Source: Fulvimonas sp. R45 (lineage in GTDB: Bacteria > Pseudomonadota > Gammaproteobacteria > Xanthomonadales > Rhodanobacteraceae). Taken from it: 64,000 nucleotides of DNA. This document shows, one piece after another, positions 34,016-43,189 of the stretch (its first letter is position 1; the number at the start of each line of letters is the position of its first letter). A program made the position numbers and the translations under genes. The DNA is taken from NCBI RefSeq assembly GCF_030504985.1, contig NZ_JASERU010000005.1, positions 207,036 through 271,035 of the forward strand. Direction: 5' to 3'. The notes under the pieces were generated by a model, which saw nothing but the letters and a program-made list of their open reading frames with translations, was not told the DNA's origin and searched no databases.

Positions 34016-34951
34016 CTACCCGCGATGCGCATCCAGCCACGGCGCCAGCGACACCGACCACAGGTTGTCCTTGCCGTTGTTCCAGTCGCCGCCGGCGCCG
34101 GCGAGCTTCATGCCGCTGGTGAAGTACAGCGTGCGATGGTCCGGGCCGAGGTGGCCGCCCCAGGGCTGGTAGCGGTTCAGCGCGTCGCCGAGGTCGACCG
34201 GTTGGCCCCAGCCGGCGCCTTGGCGGAAGGCGATGTACAGGCGTTCGGGCGCGTTGCTGCCGGCCGGGCCGGCGTCGAACACGATGAACGACTCGTCCGG
34301 CGCCACTGCGGGGTCGAGCATGTGCATGGCCGGGTCGCCCAGCGCCACCGCCACCGGTGGCAGGTAATGGCCGTCGCGGTACTGCGAGCGGTACAGGCGG
34401 AAACCGCCGGCGCGCGGGTCCGGCCGCTGGAAGTACACGCTGCCGTCGGCCACCACGTACGGCGCGTAGGTGCGCGAGCTGGCGTTGACGGTGTCGGGCA
34501 GGCGCACCGGCGTGCCCCAGCCGTCGCCCTTGCGGTCCACCCGCCACAGGTGCCCGCCGCCGCCGCGCACCACCTTGCCGTCGGCGCGCACCGCGTCCAG
34601 CGGCTTGCCGTCCGGCGTGTCGGGGCGGTTGGAGGTGAACACCAGGAACGAGCCGTCCGGCGCCATCGCCGGATCGTGGTCCAGCCAGTGGCCGGAGAAC
34701 GGCGCCGGCTTGGGCGCGGACCAGCCGGTGGCCGTGCGGTGCGATTCCATGATGGTGCCGCGCGGCCAGTCCATGCGGTCGAAGTACACGCTGCGGCCGT
34801 CCGGAGCGAACGCGGCCGAGTCCTCGTTGGCGGCGCTGGAGATCGTGCCGGGCGCGAACAGCTGCGGCGCCACGGCGGCTTGCGCCGCATACAGCGGCAC
34901 GGCGATCGAAAGCATGGAGACGGCGAACGGGACCAGCGTGATCGGACGCAT
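34016..34951 (-). CDS. Secreted PD40/TolB-like beta-propeller protein
   Basis: A 311-residue protein with a signal peptide (residues 1-23). It carries repeated PD40-type strands, each with a D-PD-G-S core: DSAAFAPDGRSVYFDRMD, DPAMAPDGSFLVFTSNR and DPAVAPDESFIVFDAG. These form a beta-propeller like that of TolB or of prolyl oligopeptidase lids, but no catalytic domain is attached. Probably periplasmic; a binding or scaffolding role is inferred. It lies downstream of the large glycoside-hydrolase-like gene on the same strand with 179 bases between. Confidence 0.82.
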   Translation of the reverse strand: MRPITLVPFAVSMLSIAVPLYAAQAAVAPQLFAPGTISSAANEDSAAFAPDGRSVYFDRMDWPRGTIMESHRTATGWSAPKPAPFSGHWLDHDPAMAPDGSFLVFTSNRPDTPDGKPLDAVRADGKVVRGGGGHLWRVDRKGDGWGTPVRLPDTVNASSRTYAPYVVADGSVYFQRPDPRAGGFRLYRSQYRDGHYLPPVAVALGDPAMHMLDPAVAPDESFIVFDAGPAGSNAPERLYIAFRQGAGWGQPVDLGDALNRYQPWGGHLGPDHRTLYFTSGMKLAGAGGDWNNGKDNLWSVSLAPWLDAHRG

Positions 34952-35130
34952 GCGTCGCTACCTTTGCGGAGATGGGGCCGCCGTGCGCGGCGGCGCGGCC
35001 GGCGGCCGCATCAGCGGTATAGCATCCTCGCCGACGCGCGTCGGCGCCACGGTGACGACCGCGCCGCCCGGCATGACGAGCGGGGCGACGCCAGTGGCGA
35101 GCGGCACCGGCACGCCACTCGCCACGGCGC

Positions 35131-38100
35131 TCAGCCGCCCATGCCCGCCTCCAGCAGCCAGCCCTTGCCGGGCTCGACCGGGATCGGCTCGCCCGGCGCG
35201 AAGCTCGCCGCCGGCTGGAAGCCCGGGATCGCCGGCGCGACCAGCCGGCCCGGCTTCAGCCCCAGCGCCTTCCAGTCGACGCGCAATTTCACCTTCGTCG
35301 CGCCCGGCGCCCACGAGGCCAGCGCGACCAGGGTCCGGTCGCCCTTGCGCACGTAGCTGGTGGCGAGCACGTCCTTGTCGTCCGTGGTGACCGGCGTGTC
35401 GTGCACCCACCAGCCGATCATCGCGGCCCGTTCGATGCCGAACGCGTCCCACAGCTTCCACAGCGGGCGCGGGTCGCTGCCCTTCGACCAGCCCAGCCGG
35501 CTGGTCATGCCGAACAGCATGCCGCGCCACGGGTTGCCATCGTGCTGCAGCATCTCGCCCATCAGGCCGTAGGGAATGCCGGAAAGCTCGGTGAGCCAGT
35601 ACGCGGGCGAGGTCTTTTCGTAGTCGAATTCCTCGCCGAACCATAGCCGGTCGATGTACGGGAACAGGCCCATGTAGAGCAGCGCGCTGTTGATGTAGCC
35701 GTCGCGCGGGTTGTACTGGTTGGCCGAGTGCAGGTCGATCAGCGGGTGCGGGCGGTGCGCGTCCAGCACCTTGCGCACGCGCTTCATGGTGGTGCGGCCG
35801 TAGGCCACGTCGTCCAGGTACAGGCCGTCGATGCCGACGTTGCGCGCCAGCCAGTCCAGGCCCTCGATGTAATAGTTGTGCCAGCGGCTCTGGCCGGCGT
35901 CGATCACCGCCGCGTCGCGGTTCTCCGGCACGTGCCAGGCGGCGATGTAGTCGCCGTCCAGGTGTTCCTGCAGCCAGGAGAAGCCGCCGCCCTTGCCGCG
36001 GCTGACCACCTCGCTGCACGGTCCCGGCGCGGCCTTGCCGTCGGCCCCGATGCGGCAGCCGGTGAGGCTTTCCAGCACCGGCAGCTCGGGCGCGCGGTCG
36101 GACAGCTCGCGCACGGTGTCGTAGATCTTCACTTCCATGCCCAGCGCATGGGCCTGGTCGACGTAGGCCTTCATCGCCTTCGGCGTGAGGAAGGGGTAGT
36201 TGATCCACGGGTTGATCGGCGTGGCGTGGTGGATGTTCACCACGTTGGCGCCGTCGGCCTTGATCGCGGCAAGGTCGGCGTACTTGTGGAAGTAGCGTTC
36301 GGCGAAATGCTGTGCCGGCTTGATCGTCTTGAACGGCGTCACCCGCAGCACGAGGTTGTAGTGCAGCGTCTGCCCCGCCGCCATGGTGCGCGCGCCGCTG
36401 AACGCCTTGACCAGGTAGCGTGCGCCATCGCGAGCGAACGTGATGCCACCCTGCCCCGCGTTGTCCCATGACGTCGGCATCACCAGCGGCTGCTGGTGGT
36501 AGAAGTTGGTGTTGAGCGGGCGGCGGTAGTGCGCGTCGCGCAGGTGGAACTCCAGGCCCGCGTTCACCGCGCCGATCCAGGCGCCGTCCTGGTTGTTCTC
36601 CACGTTCCACTTCCACGCGAAGCTGTCGGGCGCCGGCGAGCCGGTGCGGCCCAGGCCCAGCTCGTACTGCGCCACGTCATTCTTCAGCGGGATCTCCAGC
36701 CGGATGTCGTCGAGCTTCACTGCCTGCGTGGCGGTGAGCGCGATGGCGTAGCTGAGCGTGCCGTCCATCTCCAGGCTCGCCGTCACCTCGCCGCGCAGCG
36801 GGCCGGCCCGCCCCGCCACCTGCCAGTGCACCCTGCCGGGGCCGTCGACCTGCACGGCCGGCGTGCCCGCTGCGTCCAGCGCATGCGCGCCGCCCGCATC
36901 CTGCACCACGAGGCGCATCGGCGCGGCGAGCAGCGCGCGCGGCGTCTTCGCGTAGCCGGTCATGCGCTCGTCGAAGAAGCTGTCGATCTGCGCCGGCAAG
37001 CCGCTGGGCGCGAGCCGAACGTCGCGGCCGAGGATGCCGAGCCGGTCGCCGTGCACGGTCACCGCGGTGTACGGCTTCACCAGCGCGTCGTCCTGCGCCA
37101 GCGCGGAATCGAGCCAGCGCAGGCGGGTGAGCTTGAACGGATCGTCGTCGCCATGCGCCACGGCTTCGCCCGCATCCACCGTGATCGCCAGCGGCACCTC
37201 GCGCGGCGGCACGCCGTCCGCGCTGATCGTGAGCGTGCCGCGGTAAACGCCGGGCTTCGCATCGGCGGGAATGTCCAGCCCCATCCACAATGGCTGCACG
37301 CGGCCTTGCGCCACGTCGAGGCGGTTGGCGAACGGCTTGCCCGCGTAGTCGATGCCGCCGAGGTTGAAGCAGGTGAACTTCGTGGCGGGAATCGTCGCGC
37401 CGCCCGGGCCGCGCAGCTCGCCGAAGCCCACGCGCACGTCGTTCGCCGCGGCGCGGGCGGCCCACAGGCCGACCTGGAAGCTCAGGTATTCGCCGCGCAA
37501 GGCATGGTCGGCCAGCGTGCCGCCCGCGCCGCGTTCGGCCCAGCGTCCGGGGATCTGAGCGAACATGCGCACCGGGTGTTCGCGCGTCTCCGGGAACAGC
37601 AGCCACGGCGAGCCGGGATTCGCCGCCAGCAGGCGCCGCCGTTCCGCCGGCGTGGCGGTGCGCTCCATGTCGGTGTAGGCGTCGAAGTCGTCCACCGCCT
37701 GGTAGCCCAGCACGCGCGCCTGGGGCAACTTCGCCACGCGGCGCGGGTCGGCGAGGCCGTTCTTCTCCACCCAGGCCGCATCGGCGGCGTCCGCCGGGGC
37801 GCGGTAGGTCACCGTGGGGTAGTTGCGCGAACCGCTGCTGGCGTAGGGCTGGTAGTAGACCGCATAGGTGCCGGCCTGCCGGGCCTCGAACGCCAGCACG
37901 CCCTCGGCCTGGTCGATGCGCTCGCGCACCACGTTGGCCACCGCCTGCCCGTCCGGGCCGACGACGAGGGTGGCCACGTTCTCCGGATGGCGGTCGCGCC
38001 GGTGCCAGGGGATCGTCACCCGCACCGCGGCGGCCGGCCGGTCCACCGCGACGGTGTAGCGGTGGTTGCCGTACCGGTCAGCGTCCCAGCGCAGCCCGGC

Positions 38101-38190
38101 GACGGTGGCGGCGGACGGCTGCGCCTGCAGTGCGCCGCCCATGGCGGACAACAGGCCGGCCAGCAGGCAGGCGTGATGTGGCTTGAGCAT
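35131..38190 (-). CDS. Large secreted glycoside-hydrolase-like protein (DUF6067-type)
   Basis: A 1019-residue secreted protein with a signal peptide (residues 1-23). The first half is beta-sandwich-like, with a module like those of GH domains (YLSFQVGLWA, LWMGLDIPADAKPGVYRG). The second half looks like a TIM barrel: NVVNIHHATPINPWINYPF, VKIYDTVRELSD, GIDGLYLDDVAYGR (probable catalytic acid), and IDLHSANQYNPRDG. I believe this matches the glycoside hydrolase domain family DUF6067, but the substrate is unknown. It is the largest gene in the window and would act on an external or periplasmic polysaccharide. Confidence 0.78.
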   Translation of the reverse strand: MLKPHHACLLAGLLSAMGGALQAQPSAATVAGLRWDADRYGNHRYTVAVDRPAAAVRVTIPWHRRDRHPENVATLVVGPDGQAVANVVRERIDQAEGVLAFEARQAGTYAVYYQPYASSGSRNYPTVTYRAPADAADAAWVEKNGLADPRRVAKLPQARVLGYQAVDDFDAYTDMERTATPAERRRLLAANPGSPWLLFPETREHPVRMFAQIPGRWAERGAGGTLADHALRGEYLSFQVGLWAARAAANDVRVGFGELRGPGGATIPATKFTCFNLGGIDYAGKPFANRLDVAQGRVQPLWMGLDIPADAKPGVYRGTLTISADGVPPREVPLAITVDAGEAVAHGDDDPFKLTRLRWLDSALAQDDALVKPYTAVTVHGDRLGILGRDVRLAPSGLPAQIDSFFDERMTGYAKTPRALLAAPMRLVVQDAGGAHALDAAGTPAVQVDGPGRVHWQVAGRAGPLRGEVTASLEMDGTLSYAIALTATQAVKLDDIRLEIPLKNDVAQYELGLGRTGSPAPDSFAWKWNVENNQDGAWIGAVNAGLEFHLRDAHYRRPLNTNFYHQQPLVMPTSWDNAGQGGITFARDGARYLVKAFSGARTMAAGQTLHYNLVLRVTPFKTIKPAQHFAERYFHKYADLAAIKADGANVVNIHHATPINPWINYPFLTPKAMKAYVDQAHALGMEVKIYDTVRELSDRAPELPVLESLTGCRIGADGKAAPGPCSEVVSRGKGGGFSWLQEHLDGDYIAAWHVPENRDAAVIDAGQSRWHNYYIEGLDWLARNVGIDGLYLDDVAYGRTTMKRVRKVLDAHRPHPLIDLHSANQYNPRDGYINSALLYMGLFPYIDRLWFGEEFDYEKTSPAYWLTELSGIPYGLMGEMLQHDGNPWRGMLFGMTSRLGWSKGSDPRPLWKLWDAFGIERAAMIGWWVHDTPVTTDDKDVLATSYVRKGDRTLVALASWAPGATKVKLRVDWKALGLKPGRLVAPAIPGFQPAASFAPGEPIPVEPGKGWLLEAGMGG

Positions 38191-38294
38191 GGTGGAGACG
38201 GCCCCTTGCGACGTGTCGATACGGATATGTAACCCGTATGCGAGTCATACGCAAGTAATCGAATCAATCCGCAACGAAACGAAGTTCCAAACCT

Positions 38295-39653
38295 TCAGGC
38301 AGGCGCGGCGAGCGGCAGTTCCAGCCGGACCTCTAGGCCGCCGTCCGCGGCGTTCGCGGCCGCGACTTCGCCGCCATGCGCGTCGGCCACGCGCCGCACG
38401 ATCGCCAGGCCGAGGCCGTGCCCCTCGGCGCGCGCGGCGTTGCTGCCGCGGAAGAACGGGCGGAACAGCGAGGCCAGTTCGTCGGCCGGCACGCCGGGGC
38501 CGTGGTCGCGCACGCGCACGACGGCGCGACCGGCTTCGACGTGCAGCGCCAGCGCCACCTCGCCGCCCGCGGGGCTGAACTTCAGCGCGTTGGACAGCAG
38601 GTTGTCCAGCGCGCGTTCCAGCAGCATCGCGCTGCCCGACACGCAGGCCGTGGCCGTAGCGTCCACCCGCAGGCGGACGCCATGCGCCTGCGCTTCCAGT
38701 TGCCCCCGCGCGGCGCAGTCGCGGACGAGCGCGGCCAGGTCCACGCGTTCGCGCTCCATGCCGGGCAGCCCACCTTCCAGCCGCGACAGCGCCAGCATCT
38801 CACCGGCCATGCGGTCCAGCCGCACGATCTCCTGCTCGGCCTGCTCGAAGTAGCGGCCCGCCCGGGCGGGGTCCTCGCTGCGCCGGGCCAGGTCGAGGAT
38901 CAGCTGCAGCCGCGCCAGCGGCGAACGCAGCTCGTGCGAGAGGTCCTGCAGCACGCGGCGGTCGTGCGTCACCAGCGCCTCGATGCGTTCGGCCATGGCG
39001 TCGAAGTCGCCGGCGAGCTGGGCCAGTTCGTCGCGCCCGGCATGGCCGACGCGCGCCGACAGCTCGCCGGCGGCCATGCGCCGCGTCGCCTCGCGCAGGG
39101 CCTGCACCGGCTTCGCCACGCTGCGCGCCACCCACCAGCCCACCAGGCCGATGAACAGCAGCGACAGCACGAGCTGCACGCCGAGCAGGATCTTCTCGCG
39201 CGTCTGCGGGCGCAGGCGGGTGTGCGAGCGGCTGATCGCCACCAGCTGGCGCAGGCGACCGTCGGCCCCGGTGACCGGCTGCACGGACACGTACACGCCC
39301 ATCCCGCGCCACGGCCGCAGCACCAGGCCGCGGTCGGCCGCCAGCATCGACGGCAGCGAGCGCCAGATCGATGGCGGCAGGCGGATCGGGTGCAGCGGCT
39401 GGCCGTCCTCGAACAGGGTGGCCTCGACGCCCTCGCGGCGCTGCCGCGCGGCCCACGCGTCCAGCCCGTCCGCGCCGCCCTGCTCGTAGGCCTGGTCGGC
39501 CGACTGCGCCAGCGCGCTCCAGTCGATCTCCACCGCGGTGGTGTACTCGACGAAGCGGCGGGTGAGGAAGCCGCCGAGCACCAGCACCAGCAGGTTCACC
39601 GCGCAGAACCACAGCAGCAGGCGCCAGTACAGCGAGCTCTTGAACGGGTTCAT
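38295..39653 (-). CDS. CpxA-type sensor histidine kinase
   Basis: A 452-residue membrane kinase. Helix 1 spans about residues 8-30, a periplasmic sensor domain 32-155, helix 2 about 156-176, then a HAMP region (VAKPVQALREATRRMAAGEL), the phospho-accepting H240 in LSHELRSPL, an N-box DNLLSNALKFS, and G-boxes DHGPGVPADEL and GHGLGLAIV. The arrangement matches CpxA. It overlaps the response regulator gene by four bases. The family senses envelope stress; the CpxP-like gene upstream supports this. Confidence 0.92.
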   Translation of the reverse strand: MNPFKSSLYWRLLLWFCAVNLLVLVLGGFLTRRFVEYTTAVEIDWSALAQSADQAYEQGGADGLDAWAARQRREGVEATLFEDGQPLHPIRLPPSIWRSLPSMLAADRGLVLRPWRGMGVYVSVQPVTGADGRLRQLVAISRSHTRLRPQTREKILLGVQLVLSLLFIGLVGWWVARSVAKPVQALREATRRMAAGELSARVGHAGRDELAQLAGDFDAMAERIEALVTHDRRVLQDLSHELRSPLARLQLILDLARRSEDPARAGRYFEQAEQEIVRLDRMAGEMLALSRLEGGLPGMERERVDLAALVRDCAARGQLEAQAHGVRLRVDATATACVSGSAMLLERALDNLLSNALKFSPAGGEVALALHVEAGRAVVRVRDHGPGVPADELASLFRPFFRGSNAARAEGHGLGLAIVRRVADAHGGEVAAANAADGGLEVRLELPLAAPA

Positions 39654-40336
39654 GGCGCGCCCGCCACCAGCACGTAGCCGGCGCCGCGCACCGACTCGAT
39701 CCGCGGCGCCCGCGGCGAGGCGTCCGCCAGCTTGTGGCGCAGGCGGCTCACGTGCACGTCGATGCTGCGGTCGAAGCGCTCCAGCTCGCGACCCAGCGCC
39801 TGGCGCGTCAGCGCGGCCTTGTCCACCAGCTCGCCCGCGCGCTGGGCCAGCGCCTGCAGCAGCAGGAACTCGGCGCCGGTGAGCGCCAGTTCGCGGCCGT
39901 CCACGCTGGCACGGCGCTCGCCCGGCTGCAGTTGCAGCGCGCCCACCTGCAGCGTGCCGCTGGTGGCCGGCGCGTTGCGGCGCAGCTGCGCGCGCACCCG
40001 CGCCAGCAGTTCGCGCGGCAGGCAGGGCTTGGCGAGGTAATCGTCCGCGCCCAGCTCCAGCCCCACCACGCGGTCCACCGGCTCGCCGCGGGCCGACAGC
40101 ATGATCACCGGCAGGTGCGACTGCGTGCGCAGCTCGCGCAGCGTCTCCAGCCCGTCGCGGCCCGGCATCATCACGTCGAGGATCAGCAGCTCCGGCCGCC
40201 GCGCCGGGTCGCGCAGGCGTTCCAGCGCCGCCTCGCCGTCGTGCACCGCCTCCACCTCGTAGCCCTCGCGGCGCAGGTATTCGGCCAGCAGGGCGCACAG
40301 GGCGCGGTCGTCGTCGGCGATCAGGATGCGTGGCAT
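39650..40336 (-). CDS. CpxR-type response regulator
   Basis: A 228-residue OmpR-family regulator. The receiver has the acidic pocket D8-D9, the phospho-acceptor D54 in LLILDVMMPG and the conserved lysine in LAKPCLPREL. The winged helix ends with RFDRSIDVHVSRLRHKL and RGAGYVL. It is first in the operon with the kinase. A perfect CpxR box lies about 40 bases upstream, so it probably regulates itself and the divergent Spy/CpxP-like gene. ATG 40336 is chosen because MPRILIADDD is the usual start. Confidence 0.94.
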   Translation of the reverse strand: MPRILIADDDRALCALLAEYLRREGYEVEAVHDGEAALERLRDPARRPELLILDVMMPGRDGLETLRELRTQSHLPVIMLSARGEPVDRVVGLELGADDYLAKPCLPRELLARVRAQLRRNAPATSGTLQVGALQLQPGERRASVDGRELALTGAEFLLLQALAQRAGELVDKAALTRQALGRELERFDRSIDVHVSRLRHKLADASPRAPRIESVRGAGYVLVAGAP

Positions 40337-40376
40337 GGAAGGTATGTAGCCCATCGCCCGTGGCCTGCCCAAGGGC

Positions 40377-40391
40377 TTTACCCAACTTTAC
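40377..40391 (-). promoter_or_regulatory. CpxR box
   Basis: On the minus strand GTAAAGTTGGGTAAA is an exact GTAAA-N5-GTAAA, the consensus of the CpxR box. It lies between the divergent cpxR-like gene and the spy/cpxP-like gene, 40 bases from the first and 71 from the second. Confidence 0.8.
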
Positions 40392-40462
40392 CTTCCCGCA
40401 AAGAACATACACGCGGGCCTGTCGTCCAATGGACACACCCCCACGCACCCGAGGTGCCTGTC

Positions 40463-40969
40463 ATGCGCAAGTCCCTTTTCCACGGCCTCATCCTCGGTTC
40501 GGCGCTCGCCCTCGGCGGCGTCGCCTATGCCGCGTCCGACGCGGCCGCCCCCGGCCCGCACGCCGGCTGGCACCACGGGCACGGCCACCACGGCATGTTC
40601 GCCCTGCGCAAGCTGGACCTGAGCGACGCGCAGAAGGCCAGCATCAAGCAGATCATGCAGAACAGCTTCGCCTCGACCAAGGCGCAGCGCCAGGCCCTGC
40701 GCGAACAGCGGCGCGCGTTCGAGTCGCTGACGCCGGACCAGGCCGGCTACCAGGCCGCCGCCGACCGCCTCGCCCAGGCCGAGGCGGATGCCACCAGGGC
40801 CCGCGTCGAGCAGCAGGCCAGCGTGCGCGCCCAGGTCTACGGCGTGCTGACCTCGGCGCAGAAGATGAAGCTGGCCTCGCTGAAGGCCGAGCGCGAGCAG
40901 CGCATGCAGGAGTGGAAGCAGTTCCGCGCCCAGCATGCCTCCGGCGCCTCGCAGTCCCCGGGCCAGTAG
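40463..40969 (+). CDS. Spy/CpxP-family periplasmic protein
   Basis: A 168-residue periplasmic protein with a signal peptide (residues 1-24, ending AYAASDA), a His-rich stretch HHGHGHHGMFALRKLDLSDAQ (in parts: HHGHGHHG, LDLSDAQKASIKQIM), and helical LTxxQ-type motifs: LTPDQAGYQAAADRLAQAE and LTSAQKMKLASLKAE. This is the Spy/CpxP fold: a small chaperone that binds unfolded proteins or restrains CpxA. The His cluster might bind metal. It is divergent from cpxRA across a CpxR box and is followed by a strong terminator. Confidence 0.92.
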   Translation: MRKSLFHGLILGSALALGGVAYAASDAAAPGPHAGWHHGHGHHGMFALRKLDLSDAQKASIKQIMQNSFASTKAQRQALREQRRAFESLTPDQAGYQAAADRLAQAEADATRARVEQQASVRAQVYGVLTSAQKMKLASLKAEREQRMQEWKQFRAQHASGASQSPGQ

Positions 40970-40992
40970 GTTCGGCTGCAGGCATCACCCCG

Positions 40993-41021
40993 CCCTCCCC
41001 CGTTCGCGGGGGAGGGTTTTT
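40993..41021 (+). terminator. Rho-independent terminator after the spy/cpxP-like gene
   Basis: A 10-bp stem, CCCTCCCCCG paired with CGGGGGAGGG around a TTCG loop, is followed by TTTTTC. It lies 24 bases after the stop codon. The same stem sits just beyond the stop of the convergent hydrolase gene, though the T-run favours the plus strand. Confidence 0.85.
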
Positions 41022-41032
41022 CTTGCCCGGCA

Positions 41033-41914
41033 TCAGGCCGTCGCGCGCCGCTCCCGGGCGTCGTCCGCATGGGCTGCCAGCCAGCGGCGGATCTCGGCCA
41101 GCACCGCGTCCGGCGCCTCCATGTTGGCGTGGTGCCCCGCGCCCTGCACCCGCAGCAGTTGCGCGCCGGGAATGCCATCGGCCATGCGCTCGGACAGCGC
41201 GATCGCCTCGGGCTGGTCCTCGCTGCCGACGATCAGCAGGGTCGGCGCGGCGACTTCGTGCAGGCGTTCGAGCGCCGGCGGCTGCGGCTCGCGCTGGTCG
41301 AGCGCGGCGCGCTTCCAGTAGTTCGACTCGCGCTGCATGGTCCGCGCCGTCATCTCGCGCGTGCGCCGGCGCACCGCGGCATCGACCTCGTCCGGCCGGC
41401 GGCGCGGACCGTCGGTGAAGGCACGCAGCGAGCCGTCGATCATGCCCGCCGCGTCGCCGCTGCCCAGCGCCTGCAGGAAGGCGCGCGCGGCCGGCGTGGT
41501 ATCCGCGATCTGGCCCCAGTAGCCGGCACCCACGAACACCATCGCGCCGACCCGCCCGGGGTGCGCCAGCGCGAAATCCAGCGCGGTGGCGGCGCCGCCC
41601 GAGCAGGCCAGCAGCGCGGTGCGCCGCACGCCGCAGGCGTCGAGCACGGCGGCGAGGTCGTCGTGGTGGGCATAGGCGCCCGGTTCGATGGTCGAACGGC
41701 CGAAGCCGCGCGCGTCGTAGCGCAGCACGCGATGGTCGCGCGACAGCGCGGCGAACTCGTGGTCCCACTGGCCGCTGTCGACCAGGAAGCCGTGCAGCAT
41801 GGTGACGGTCTCGCCGGCGCCGGCTTCCTCGGCATGCAGGCGGGCGCCGTCGACGTCGATCGTGTGGGCGGTCGTGTTCATGGTGATGGCTTCCCGGTGA
41901 GTGGTGTGGTCCAT
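41033..41914 (-). CDS. Alpha/beta-fold hydrolase
   Basis: A 293-residue cytosolic hydrolase. Oxyanion segment MLHGFLVDSGQWD, strand DHRVLRYDARGFGRS, nucleophile elbow ACSGGAAT (A-C-S-G-G, first glycine replaced by alanine), acid in LIVGSEDQPEA, and histidine in VQGAGHHANMEAP. Related to haloperoxidase/lactonase-type members. ATG 41914 follows AGGAG. It is ten bases after the aldo/keto reductase gene on the same strand, so the two form an operon; substrate unknown. Confidence 0.85.
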   Translation of the reverse strand: MDHTTHREAITMNTTAHTIDVDGARLHAEEAGAGETVTMLHGFLVDSGQWDHEFAALSRDHRVLRYDARGFGRSTIEPGAYAHHDDLAAVLDACGVRRTALLACSGGAATALDFALAHPGRVGAMVFVGAGYWGQIADTTPAARAFLQALGSGDAAGMIDGSLRAFTDGPRRRPDEVDAAVRRRTREMTARTMQRESNYWKRAALDQREPQPPALERLHEVAAPTLLIVGSEDQPEAIALSERMADGIPGAQLLRVQGAGHHANMEAPDAVLAEIRRWLAAHADDARERRATA

Positions 41915-41924
41915 GGCAGTCTCC

Positions 41925-43073
41925 TCAGCGCGCATGCGTCGCCACCAGGCCCTGCGTGGCGCTGACCGCGGCCGCGGCCACGCGCACCGGCGCGTGGTAC
42001 CCGTCGGGCTTGTCGCCCACCGCGGCGCCGCCGTGGATGCGCTCCTGCTGCGCCTGCTCGAAGAAACTGTAGGGGAACTGCTGCGGCAGCGCGGAGACTT
42101 CGTCCAGCATGCGCAGGGCCGCGTCCGGCAACGGCTTGTCCAGCGCGGCCAGGTTGTCCTCGAACTGCTCCAGCGTGCGCGCCCCCAGGATCACCGAGCC
42201 GATGGCCGGCCGCCGCACCGCCCACTGGATCGCCACCTGCGCCATCGACAGGCCGTGCTCGCGCGCCACCTTCTCCACTGCTTCCACGATGGCCCAGTTG
42301 CGCGGCGTGAACTTGTCCAGCAGCGACACCAGCCCGCTCCCCTTCAGCGCCTGGATGCGGCCATCGCCCGCGCCGTCCGCACCGGCCTCGCTGGGCTTGT
42401 ACTTGCCGGAGAGCAGGCCCATGCCCAGCGGGCTCCAGGCGGTGATGCCGTAGCCCAGCTCCTGCGCCAGCGCCACGTATTCGCGCTCGATGTTGCGTTC
42501 GACCAGCGAATACTGCAATTGCAGGTTCACCAGCGGTTGCAGGTGGTGCGCATGGGCCAGGGTCTGGATCTGCGCGGCGTACCAGGCCGGCACGTCGGAC
42601 AGGCCGGCGTAGCGGATCTTGCCGGCGCGCACCAGGTCGTCCAGCGTGCGCAGCACTTCCTCCGCCGGCGTCACGCGGTCCCAGGTGTGCAGCAGGTAGA
42701 GGTCGATGTAGTCGGTGCCCAGGCGGCGCAGCGAAGCCTCCACCGCGCGCAGGATGTTCTTGCGGCCGTTGCCGCCGGCGTTGGGGTTGCCCGGCTCGGC
42801 GCTGTAGCTGAACTTGGTGGTCAGCACCACGCGGTCGCGGCTGCCGCTGTCGGCGACGAAGCGGCCCAGCAGGGTTTCGCTCTGGCCTTCGGTATACAGG
42901 TCGGCGGTGTCGATGAAATTGCCGCCAGCGGCCAGGTAGCGGTCGAACATCGCGCGGGCGACGCCTTCGTCGGCGCCCCAGCCCCAGCTCTCGCCGAAGG
43001 TCATCGCGCCCAGCGCGAGGCGGCTGACGTGCAGGCCCGAACGGCCGAGGGTGTAGTACGAATCGAGCGACAT
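41925..43073 (-). CDS. Aldo/keto reductase
   Basis: A 382-residue NADPH-dependent oxidoreductase with a TIM barrel. The tetrad is visible: Asp and Tyr in FIDTADLYTEGQSE, Lys in VVLTTKF, and His in YLLHTWD. The LGAMTFGESWGWG start and IPGVILGARTLEQ-type nucleotide-binding end (GSVILGARTLEQFEDN) match the family's YajO/Tas-like branch. It starts at ATG 43073 (MSLDSYYTLGRSGL). The divergent LysR gene 116 bases away is its probable regulator. Confidence 0.93.
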   Translation of the reverse strand: MSLDSYYTLGRSGLHVSRLALGAMTFGESWGWGADEGVARAMFDRYLAAGGNFIDTADLYTEGQSETLLGRFVADSGSRDRVVLTTKFSYSAEPGNPNAGGNGRKNILRAVEASLRRLGTDYIDLYLLHTWDRVTPAEEVLRTLDDLVRAGKIRYAGLSDVPAWYAAQIQTLAHAHHLQPLVNLQLQYSLVERNIEREYVALAQELGYGITAWSPLGMGLLSGKYKPSEAGADGAGDGRIQALKGSGLVSLLDKFTPRNWAIVEAVEKVAREHGLSMAQVAIQWAVRRPAIGSVILGARTLEQFEDNLAALDKPLPDAALRMLDEVSALPQQFPYSFFEQAQQERIHGGAAVGDKPDGYHAPVRVAAAAVSATQGLVATHAR

Positions 43074-43189
43074 GGCAGGCTCCGGTGGTGGTGGTGGACA
43101 GGCGGCAGTCTGCGCCTTGCCATTGCCACGAAAAACCGCCAGCATCTTCATGCACTTTCAAGCACGGCTAATCAATCGGGAAATCCGCC

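Noticed and set aside
34958..36616. 552-codon minus-strand frame
   Set aside because: A frame-shifted reading of the large glycoside-hydrolase-like gene.
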